DNA of 14,562 bases. Origin: CBFGTJ01 sp965651815. GTDB taxonomy: Bacteria; Actinomycetota; Acidimicrobiia; Acidimicrobiales; Microtrichaceae. Made by a program: the position numbers and the translations under genes. The stretch spans positions 1 through 14,562 of the forward strand of contig CBFGTJ010000071.1 in the NCBI GenBank assembly GCA_965651815.1. The letters run 5' to 3'. Below the pieces are notes generated by a model. That model had not been told where the DNA came from and searched no databases. It worked only from the letters and a program-made list of their open reading frames with translations. Below are positions 1 to 5,768 of this stretch, in pieces; within the stretch, counting starts at the first letter, position 1; every line of letters starts with the position of its first letter.

Positions 1-163
1 CCGTCGGGCGGCGGGGAGGACATGCCGCACATTCTGTCCGGACCGCCGGGCCGGGCGGTGCACCGCCCAGCGGGCCCGTCGCGTCGCTGCCGGTGACGGC
101 GACGTGCGCTCCTCGCGTACGGTGGTGCCGTCGCCGGTGGGGTGCCGGCCGAGACGGGGCGCT
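1..163. other. Left-edge region, no confident gene
   Basis: Frame 1 is open from the window edge to a TGA at 94-96 and could be the last 31 codons of an upstream plus-strand gene, but the peptide is Gly/Pro/Arg-rich and matches nothing I recognise. The frame of the following gene (frame 2) is also open from base 2, so the composition alone keeps frames open here. I see no RNA gene or repeat. Confidence 0.2.
118..123 (+). promoter_or_regulatory. Candidate -10 box TACGGT
   Basis: TACGGT fits the actinobacterial TAnnnT -10 pattern and would place the transcription start near base 131, shortly before the in-frame GTG codons at 137 and 164. No convincing -35 element is visible. It is one reason not to start the first gene at its most upstream GTG (104). 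Confidence 0.3.
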
Positions 164-1036
164 GTGTTCTCACCATCCAGCTCGCAGCATCCACACGCCG
201 GTCACCCCGGGAGGGTGCCCGGCACCGACGGGTCCTCGCACCGGGGCGGGGCGCACGCGCCGGACGGTCCCCTGTTCCGCCCGCGCCGACCCGCCGCCGC
301 GCCGGGTGCGCCCGACCAGGGCCCACCGCCACCCCCGCAGCCGACCCCACCCCGCCCCGCCGTGCGGCCCAGCAGCGAGCTCGACCGGACCCTGGAGCGG
401 AACGCCTACGCCATCGCGTACCGCCTCCTCGGGGACCGGCCCGCGGCCGGTGCGGTCGCGGGCATCGCCGCCGAGCGGCTCCGCCAGAGCGGTCGGGCCG
501 ATGCCCCCGACTGGCTGGCGAACCTGACGCTGTTCACGATCGACCAGGCCGTCGGCGGGGTCGTCCCCGCCGTCGAGGCGGGTGACGACCCCCACGCGAG
601 CCTCCGGGCGGCGCTGCGGCGCCGGCTCGCCCGCGCCGAGCCGGACGAGCGGATCGCCGGCGCGCTGGTCCACCTGGCCGGCTACCCGCCGGACTTCGTC
701 GCGTCGGTCACGGGCCGCTCGCCCGACGAGGTGCGGCGACTCGCGGGGGTGCTGGCACCGCCGCCGGGGATCGCGTACCGGGACCTCGGCGACCCCGAGC
801 TCACCGGCGCGCCGCCCCAGGAGCCGGCGCCGCCACGTCGACGCCGCCCGCACTGGACGACGGTCGCGGTGCTCGTGCTGATCGTCGCGCTCGTGGTGGC
901 CGCCACCCGCATGACCGGCCCACGCCCGACGCTCGGCCCACCGGTGGAGGAGGGCGGGGCGCCGGTCCACACGACCGTCGACGGCCCCGATGCTCAGCGG
1001 AACGGCGGCCCGCTCACCCAGCAGACCAGCGAGTGA
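164..1036 (+). CDS. ECF sigma-like protein with C-terminal membrane anchor
   Basis: Function is not established. The first ~65 residues from the chosen GTG are Pro/His-rich and disordered-looking. A helical segment follows (LERNAYAIAYRLLGDRPAA, about residues 77-95) that resembles region 2 of ECF sigma factors. A second segment (LVHLAGYPPDFVASVTGRSP, about 168-187) resembles the region 4 helix-turn-helix. A short basic stretch (PPRRRRPH) then precedes one transmembrane helix (about 232-248) and a ~40-residue polar tail, so the likely topology is sigma-like domain inside and tail outside. Known ECF factors are usually soluble, so this may be a degenerate, tethered regulator. The start is uncertain: GTG at 104, 137, 164 and 362 are in frame, none with a good ribosome binding site, and 362 would begin directly before the sigma-like part. 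Its last 43 bases overlap the convergent oxygenase gene. The sigma relationship is my reading of the residues, not a search result. Confidence 0.55.
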   Translation: MFSPSSSQHPHAGHPGRVPGTDGSSHRGGAHAPDGPLFRPRRPAAAPGAPDQGPPPPPQPTPPRPAVRPSSELDRTLERNAYAIAYRLLGDRPAAGAVAGIAAERLRQSGRADAPDWLANLTLFTIDQAVGGVVPAVEAGDDPHASLRAALRRRLARAEPDERIAGALVHLAGYPPDFVASVTGRSPDEVRRLAGVLAPPPGIAYRDLGDPELTGAPPQEPAPPRRRRPHWTTVAVLVLIVALVVAATRMTGPRPTLGPPVEEGGAPVHTTVDGPDAQRNGGPLTQQTSE

Positions 1037-1644
1037 CGGACGCCGCTGCGCAGCGGCCGCACGCGGTGGAACTCGAAGCTCGGGAACACGAACACCGTCC
1101 CCCGCTCGCGTGCGGCGGCGAGCTCGTCGGTCGCCGGCGGCTCGGCCTGCGGGTCCGCGCAGGGGTCCGGCGAGGTGGCGAACAGCTCCAGGTCCCCGCC
1201 CGTGTAGGACCCCGGGTCGCTCAGCTGCACGACCAGCGACAGCTTGCGGTGCCCGACCGTCCCGTCGAGGCCGTCCTGGTGCCAGGTGTAGAACGCTCCC
1301 GGGTGGTCGTAGGTGGTGAACTGCAGGTCCTCCGAGAACCCGGTGAGCTCGAAGCGGTAGCGGCGGTTGGCGCGCTCCGCGACCGTGGCGAGCTTCCGGT
1401 AGATCCACTCGGTGTCGTCCCGGACCGGGATCCACGAGGTGCGCGAGCTGCGCAGGCTCGGGTCGTTGGTCGCCTCGCCCTCCTCGCCCTCCAGCGCGGC
1501 GGCGTCGCTCGGCAGCGAGCAGCCCAGCTCGACGATCCGGTCGCACTGGGGCCCCGTGAACACCCGCGGGTGGACCTGGAGCGGCTCGTACGGCGGCGGC
1601 GTGGGCTGTGCCAGCAGGGGTCGGACCTCGAACGGTTCGGCCAT
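994..1644 (-). CDS. 2-oxoglutarate/Fe(II)-dependent oxygenase (P4Hc/PKHD-like)
   Basis: This 216-residue protein has the full facial triad of the 2OG-Fe(II) oxygenase fold. The HxD motif is in FYTWHQDG (His122, Asp124), the distal ligand is His193 in FEFHRV, and Arg203 in GVRHSLVCW is placed to bind the 2-oxoglutarate carboxylate. Such enzymes couple decarboxylation of 2-oxoglutarate to hydroxylation of a substrate in the cytoplasm. The arrangement resembles prolyl-4-hydroxylase-type and PiuC/YbiX-like proteins, but the substrate cannot be told. The ATG at 1644 is chosen because a TACGGT -10 box lies 8 bases upstream on the minus strand, which fits a leaderless transcript. The gene diverges from the Rrf2 regulator gene with 80 bases between them, so that regulator is a plausible controller. 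Confidence 0.85.
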   Translation of the reverse strand: MAEPFEVRPLLAQPTPPPYEPLQVHPRVFTGPQCDRIVELGCSLPSDAAALEGEEGEATNDPSLRSSRTSWIPVRDDTEWIYRKLATVAERANRRYRFELTGFSEDLQFTTYDHPGAFYTWHQDGLDGTVGHRKLSLVVQLSDPGSYTGGDLELFATSPDPCADPQAEPPATDELAAARERGTVFVFPSFEFHRVRPLRSGVRHSLVCWVSGPPFR

Positions 1645-1652
1645 GTGCGGCG

Positions 1653-1658
1653 ACCGTA
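1653..1658 (-). promoter_or_regulatory. -10 box TACGGT for the oxygenase gene
   Basis: On the minus strand TACGGT ends 8 bases before the ATG at 1644, so the transcript would begin at or next to the start codon (leaderless). No clear -35 hexamer is seen upstream. Confidence 0.5.
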
Positions 1659-1711
1659 CCCTGCGGCGTGCGGCGGCGGGGCCGGCGTGCCGGGCAGCCC
1701 GGCCGGGGTGC

Positions 1712-1717
1712 GAGACT
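1712..1717 (+). promoter_or_regulatory. Weak -10 box GAGACT for the Rrf2 gene
   Basis: GAGACT keeps the A at position 2 and T at position 6 of TAnnnT and lies exactly 7 bases before the GTG at 1725. This is the same geometry as other leaderless starts in the window. It is weaker than those because the first base is not T. Confidence 0.35.
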
Positions 1718-1724
1718 GCTGCCC

Positions 1725-2192
1725 GTGAGGATCTCGTCCAAGGTCGACTACGCCGTCCGCGCCTGCGTCGAGCTGGCGGTCCGCTCCCCGGACCGGAGCA
1801 GCTCGCCGACCACTGGGGAGGCGATCGGTGCGGCCCAGGGCATCCCGACCAAGTACCTCGAGAACATCCTGGCGGAGCTGCGCCGCGCCGGGATCCTCGG
1901 CAGCCGCCGCGGCTCCGACGGCGGCTACTGGCTCGCGAGGCCGGCGGAGGAGGTGACGGTCGCGGACGTGATCCGGGCGGTGGAGGGGCCGCTCGCGGAC
2001 GTCCGTGGCGAGGCCCCGGAGGACCTCGAGTACGAGGGCGCCGCGGCGCCGCTCGAGCGGGTGTGGCTCGCGACCCGGGCGAGCGTTCGGGCGGTGCTCG
2101 AGGGCGTGACGCTCGCCCACATCGCACAGGACCGCCTCCCCGCCACGGTCCAGACCCTGCTCGCGGAGCCCGACGCCTGGGTGCGCCGCTGA
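1725..2192 (+). CDS. Rrf2-family transcriptional regulator
   Basis: A 155-residue winged-helix regulator that begins RISSKVDYAVRACVELAV, as is typical of the family. The wing and recognition region lies around residues 30-72 (IPTKYLENILAELRRAGIL, then GGYWLARP). Rrf2 proteins act as dimers; IscR, NsrR and RsrR sense iron-sulphur clusters or nitric oxide through three cysteines around residues 90-105. This protein has none there: its only cysteine is Cys14. It is therefore either a non-cluster member (CymR-like) or senses something else. The GTG at 1725 is chosen because it begins the conserved domain and has a -10-like element 7 bases upstream. It is divergent from the oxygenase gene and 53 bases ahead of the PHP gene. 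Regulation of either neighbour is inferred. Confidence 0.85.
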   Translation: MRISSKVDYAVRACVELAVRSPDRSSSPTTGEAIGAAQGIPTKYLENILAELRRAGILGSRRGSDGGYWLARPAEEVTVADVIRAVEGPLADVRGEAPEDLEYEGAAAPLERVWLATRASVRAVLEGVTLAHIAQDRLPATVQTLLAEPDAWVRR

Positions 2193-2232
2193 CGACCCGG
2201 CCGGCCGCCCCGCCGCCGGACGCCGGCCCTCC

Positions 2233-2238
2233 TACGAT
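2233..2238 (+). promoter_or_regulatory. -10 box TACGAT for the PHP gene
   Basis: TACGAT lies exactly 7 bases upstream of the ATG at 2246, predicting a leaderless transcript. No ribosome binding site is present, which agrees. It indicates that the PHP gene has its own promoter despite following the Rrf2 gene closely. Confidence 0.6.
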
Positions 2239-2245
2239 CGTCGGG

Positions 2246-3298
2246 ATGTCCGAACACCGCCCTGCTGCCGACGGCGACCCGCGCGACGCGGCGGTGAGGG
2301 GCCTCACCGAGGCCGTCCGCCTGCTCGACCGGGCCCTGTCGCCACGCTCGAAGGTCACCGCGTTCCAGCGCGCGGCCCAGGTCGTCGCAGCGCTCGACCC
2401 GGACGAGCTGGTCTCCCGGGTGCGCTCCTCGACGCTGACCGAGCTCGCCGGCATCGGCCCGTCCACCGCGGCGGTCATCGCGGACTCGGTCGAGGGGCGC
2501 CCCTCGCAGTACCTCGCACGCCTGGACGAGCGCACCCGGATCGACCCGGGCGTGGGTGGCCCCGTGCTCGAACGCCTCCGCGGCGACCTGCACTCCCACA
2601 CCACCTGGTCCGACGGGGGTGCCTCGATCGAGGACATGGCCCGCGCCGCGATGGCGCTCGGGCACGAGTACCTGGTCGTCACCGACCACTCCCCCCGGCT
2701 CACCGTGGCACACGGCCTCAGCCCCGAGCGCCTCGCCGCCCAGCTCGAGGAGATCGAGGAGGTGCGCGAGCGGGTCGCGCCGTTCCGGATCCTCACCGGG
2801 ATGGAGGTCGACATCCACCCCGACGGCAGCCTCGACCTCGACGACGACCTGCTGGCGCGCCTCGACCTCGTCGTCGCGTCGGTCCACTGGAAGCTGTCGA
2901 TGGACGCCGACCAGATGACCCGGCGCATGGTGCTCGCCGCGGCGAACCCGCACGTGGACGTCCTCGGGCACTGCACCGGGCGCAAGGTCGTGGGCCGCGG
3001 GCGACCCCAGTCGCGCTTCGACGCGGACCTCGTGTTCACCGCGTGCGCGCAGTTCGGCACCGCGGTCGAGGTCAACTGCCGCCCCGAGCGGCAGGACCCA
3101 CCGGAGGAGCTGCTGCAGCTCGCGCTGGAGCACGGCTGCCTGGTGTCGATCAACACCGATGCGCACGCACCCGGGCAGCTGGAGTGGCAGCCCTACGGGG
3201 CCGACAAGGCGGTGCGCTGCGAGGTGGCGCCCGAGCGCATCGTCAACACCTGGGACGTCGACGAGCTGCTCTCGTGGACGTCCTCGCACCCCACCTGA
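2246..3298 (+). CDS. PHP-domain phosphoesterase with PolX-like helix-hairpin-helix N-terminus
   Basis: A 350-residue protein. Residues 15-90 hold a helical segment (KVTAFQRAAQVVAAL) and a helix-hairpin-helix (LTELAGIGPSTAAVI, 64-78), like the front of bacterial family-X DNA polymerases. Residues 113-345 form a PHP domain with its metal-binding set: GDLHSHTTWSDG (His116, His118), TDHS (Asp147, His148), GMEVDI (Glu187), SVHW (His214), GHCTGR (His242) and NTDAH (Asp305, His307). PHP domains hydrolyse phosphoesters; in PolX they give 3'-5' exonuclease and end-trimming activity. Here the polymerase palm that normally lies between the two parts is absent. A nuclease or phosphatase acting on DNA ends is a reasonable inference; histidinol-phosphatase-like activity is an alternative. 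The ATG is supported by a leaderless-type promoter, and no linked repair genes are visible. Confidence 0.85.
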   Translation: MSEHRPAADGDPRDAAVRGLTEAVRLLDRALSPRSKVTAFQRAAQVVAALDPDELVSRVRSSTLTELAGIGPSTAAVIADSVEGRPSQYLARLDERTRIDPGVGGPVLERLRGDLHSHTTWSDGGASIEDMARAAMALGHEYLVVTDHSPRLTVAHGLSPERLAAQLEEIEEVRERVAPFRILTGMEVDIHPDGSLDLDDDLLARLDLVVASVHWKLSMDADQMTRRMVLAAANPHVDVLGHCTGRKVVGRGRPQSRFDADLVFTACAQFGTAVEVNCRPERQDPPEELLQLALEHGCLVSINTDAHAPGQLEWQPYGADKAVRCEVAPERIVNTWDVDELLSWTSSHPT

Positions 3299-3319
3299 GC
3301 CGCCCGCCGCGCCGGGGGG

Positions 3320-4762
3320 TCACTCGGCGCTGTAGAAGACCGTCTTGGACTCGGTGTAGTGGTCGAGCGCGGCGAGGCCGAGCTCCCGGCCCATGCCGGA
3401 GCGCTTGAACCCGCCGAAGGGCAGCTCGTAGCGCACGCTGCGGTTCGTGTTGACCGACATCACCCCGGTCCGCACCGCCGCGCTCACGCGCATCGCCCGG
3501 CCGACGTCACGGGTCCACAGCGTCCCCGACAGCCCGTACTCGCTGTCGTTCGCGATCCGGACCGCGTCGGCCTCGTCGTCGAAGGGGATGACGCTCAGCA
3601 CCGGGCCGAAGATCTCCTCGCGGGCGATCCGCATGGAGTTGTCGACGTCCGCGACCACCGCCGGGGTCAGGTACCACCCCGGGCCGCTGGGCTCGCCCCC
3701 GCAGACCACCTCGGCGCCCTCGCTGCGGCCGATCTCGAGGTACTCGAGGCTGGTCGCGCGCTGCGACTCGGAGATCATCGGGCCGATCTCGGTCGCCTCG
3801 TCGGCCGGGTCGCCGACCACGAGCCGGGTGGTGCGCTCCGCGACCCGGGCCACCACGTCGTCGTACACGGACCGCTCGACCAGGAGGCGACTGCGGGCGC
3901 AGCAGTCCTGGCCCGTGTTGTCGAACACCGAGTAGGGCACCGCCTCGACCACCGCGTCGAGGTCCGCGTCGGCGAACACGATCGCGGCGGACTTGCCGCC
4001 CAGCTCCAGCGACACCCGCGTCATGTTGTCGGCGACGCGCCGCAGGATGCCCGCCCCGGTCGAGGAGTCGCCGGTGAAGGACACCTTGCCGACGCGGGGA
4101 TCGGCGACCAGCGCGTCGCCGACGGTGGCACCCGGGCCCGGCAGCACCGACACGCACGAGGCGGGGACCCCGGCCTCGACCAGCACCTCGCCGAGGACCA
4201 GGGCGGTGAGCGGGGTGAGCGACGCGGGCTTGAGCACCACCGGGTTGCCGCAGGCGAGCGCGGGCGCCAGCTTCCAGGCGGCGATCATCATCGGGAAGTT
4301 CCACGGCACGATCAGGCCGCACACCCCCACCGGCACCCGCGTGACCACGCCGAGCCCCGCGTCCTGGGTGGGGACGACCGAGCCGAGGTGCTTGTTCGCC
4401 GCGCCCGCGTAGTACTCGAACACGTCCGCGACCGCGTCCGCCTCCCAGCGTGCATTGCCGATCGTGTGGCCGGCGTTGAGCACCTCGAGCCGGGCGAGCT
4501 CCTCGCGCCGCTCGCGCAGCAGCGCCGCGGCCCTCGACAGCACCTTGCCGCGGTCCGTCGCGCTGACCGAGGACCACTCGCCGGACTCGAACGCCGCGTG
4601 CGCGGCGGCCAGCGCGGCGTCGAGGTCCTCCTCCCCCGCGCGGGCGACCTCGGCGACCGGCTCGCCCGTCGCCGGGTTCGAGACCGTGAACGTCGCGCCG
4701 TCCTTCGCGGGGCGGCGCTCACCCGCGACGAGCAGGTCCGTGGGGGGTGTGGGGATCGACAT
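3320..4762 (-). CDS. NAD(P)-dependent aldehyde dehydrogenase
   Basis: A full-length (480-residue) member of the ALDH superfamily, which oxidises an aldehyde to the carboxylate. The catalytic set is complete: Asn155 in PWNFP, Lys178 in VVLKPA, Glu253 in LELGGK, Cys287 in FDNTGQDCC, and EEIFGP at 382-387. The cofactor loop reads FTGDSSTG, with Asp232 where most members have Ser. The overall sequence suits the betaine-, gamma-aminobutyr- or phenylacetaldehyde-type classes, but the substrate cannot be assigned. The ATG has a TACACT box 7 bases upstream. The gene is divergent from the SDR gene (114 bases apart, -10 boxes only 18 bases apart), so the two may share an operator. It converges on the PHP gene with a 21-base gap. 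Supplying a carboxylic acid to the CoA-transferase nearby is inferred. Confidence 0.9.
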   Translation of the reverse strand: MSIPTPPTDLLVAGERRPAKDGATFTVSNPATGEPVAEVARAGEEDLDAALAAAHAAFESGEWSSVSATDRGKVLSRAAALLRERREELARLEVLNAGHTIGNARWEADAVADVFEYYAGAANKHLGSVVPTQDAGLGVVTRVPVGVCGLIVPWNFPMMIAAWKLAPALACGNPVVLKPASLTPLTALVLGEVLVEAGVPASCVSVLPGPGATVGDALVADPRVGKVSFTGDSSTGAGILRRVADNMTRVSLELGGKSAAIVFADADLDAVVEAVPYSVFDNTGQDCCARSRLLVERSVYDDVVARVAERTTRLVVGDPADEATEIGPMISESQRATSLEYLEIGRSEGAEVVCGGEPSGPGWYLTPAVVADVDNSMRIAREEIFGPVLSVIPFDDEADAVRIANDSEYGLSGTLWTRDVGRAMRVSAAVRTGVMSVNTNRSVRYELPFGGFKRSGMGRELGLAALDHYTESKTVFYSAE

Positions 4763-4769
4763 CGTCCCG

Positions 4770-4775
4770 AGTGTA
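4770..4775 (-). promoter_or_regulatory. -10 box TACACT for the aldehyde dehydrogenase gene
   Basis: Minus-strand TACACT lies exactly 7 bases before the ATG at 4762, giving a leaderless transcript. It is 18 bases from the plus-strand -10 box of the SDR gene, so the two polymerase sites overlap and cannot easily be occupied together. Confidence 0.6.
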
Positions 4776-4793
4776 GGGAGCGTCGCCGATCGC

Positions 4794-4799
4794 TACTGT
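4794..4799 (+). promoter_or_regulatory. -10 box TACTGT for the SDR gene
   Basis: TACTGT would start transcription near 4806 and give a ~70-base leader ending in AGGAG (4861-4865), 11 bases before the ATG. The predicted start region carries an inverted repeat, GTGC-CCGGGC-GCAC (4798-4811), that could serve as an operator. Confidence 0.45.
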
Positions 4800-4876
4800 G
4801 CCCGGGCGCACGAGCGGGGCCCCACCCCCACCGCGGGCGCCACACCGAGCCACGACCCACAGGAGCAAGCGAACCC

Positions 4877-5698
4877 ATGGCATCGACCCCGACCGGCCGC
4901 GGACGACTGGAGGGCAAGGTCTCGCTCATCACCGGGTCGGCGGCGGGCCTCGGCCGCGTCGCCGCGGAGCTGTTCGCCCGGGAGGGCTCCCGGGTGGTCG
5001 TCGCCGACCTGGGCGACGGCTCCGACACGGTCGAGGCGATCCGGGCGGCGGGTGGCGAGGCGAGCTACGTCCGCTGCGACGTGTCCGACGAGGACGCCGT
5101 GCGCGCCGCGGTGCGCCACGCCGTCGACACCTACGGCGGGCTGCACGTCCTCTACAACAACGCCGGCGTGTCGCTCGCCGACGACGACGGTCCGGAGAAC
5201 ACCCCCGTGGAGGTGTGGGACACGACGCTGCGGGTGAACGTCACGGGGTTGGCGCTCGGCTGCAAGCACGGCATCCCGGCCATGCTCGACACGCTCGCCG
5301 CCGCGGGCGACGAGGCGCCGGCGGGCGGCTGCTCGATCATCAACGTCGCGAGCTTCGTCGCCCACCTCGGCGCCGCCACCCCGCAGATCGCGTACACGGC
5401 GTCCAAGGGCGCGGTGCTGTCGATGACCCGCGAGATCGCGGTGATCTACGCCCGGCGGGGCATCCGCGCCAACGCGCTGTGCCCCGGCCCGGTGCTCACC
5501 CCGCTGCTCGCGAAGTACATGGCCGACGAGGAGCAGCGCCAGCGCCGGCTCGTGCACATCCCGATGGGCCGCTTCGGGGAGCCGCACGAGATCGCCAACG
5601 GTGCGCTGTTCCTCGCCTCCGACGAGTCCTCGTTCATGACGGGGCAGTCGCTGCTGGTCGACGGCGGCATCACCGCCGCGTACACCACGCCCCTCTGA
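4877..5698 (+). CDS. SDR-family NAD-dependent oxidoreductase
   Basis: A classical short-chain dehydrogenase/reductase of 273 residues (family usually ~250). It has the Rossmann glycine motif TGSAAGLG (Gly20, Gly24, Gly26), Asp44 at the end of the second strand (which favours NAD over NADP), NNAG at 94-97, Asn121, Ser159, and Tyr173-x3-Lys177 in AYTASKG. The Ser-Tyr spacing is one residue longer than usual. It interconverts an alcohol and a carbonyl in the cytoplasm; the substrate is not determinable. The ATG follows AGGAG at 4861-4865. Divergence from the aldehyde dehydrogenase gene suggests a shared alcohol-aldehyde-acid sequence. The GS-family gene follows after 70 bases but has its own -10 box, so joint transcription is uncertain. 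Confidence 0.9.
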   Translation: MASTPTGRGRLEGKVSLITGSAAGLGRVAAELFAREGSRVVVADLGDGSDTVEAIRAAGGEASYVRCDVSDEDAVRAAVRHAVDTYGGLHVLYNNAGVSLADDDGPENTPVEVWDTTLRVNVTGLALGCKHGIPAMLDTLAAAGDEAPAGGCSIINVASFVAHLGAATPQIAYTASKGAVLSMTREIAVIYARRGIRANALCPGPVLTPLLAKYMADEEQRQRRLVHIPMGRFGEPHEIANGALFLASDESSFMTGQSLLVDGGITAAYTTPL

Positions 5699-5711
5699 CC
5701 GCGGAGGTCGT

Positions 5712-5727
5712 GGCGCGGCGCCGTGCC
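5712..5727. repeat. Inverted repeat between the SDR and GS-family genes
   Basis: A 16-base near-palindrome centred on GGCGCC, with one G-T mismatch, lies 13 bases after the SDR stop and ends 5 bases before the -10 box of the next gene. It could be a weak terminator without a T-tract or an operator for the GS-family gene. The sequence does not decide between these. Confidence 0.3.
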
Positions 5728-5731
5728 GCAG

Positions 5732-5737
5732 TACCGT
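5732..5737 (+). promoter_or_regulatory. -10 box TACCGT for the GS-family gene
   Basis: TACCGT would start transcription near 5744, about 25 bases before the GTG at 5769 and upstream of the GAGGGAG ribosome binding site at 5755-5761. A GTG at 5736 lies within this box, which argues against that upstream start. Confidence 0.45.
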
Positions 5738-5768
5738 GACCGTCCGGCGCGAGCGAGGGAGACGCACA

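Noticed and set aside
3359..4876. Long plus-strand open frame antisense to the aldehyde dehydrogenase, joined to the SDR frame
   Set aside because: Its translation is Arg/His/Gly/Asp-rich without any fold signature, while the minus strand encodes a complete aldehyde dehydrogenase. The SDR domain begins at its own ATG 4877 with a ribosome binding site.
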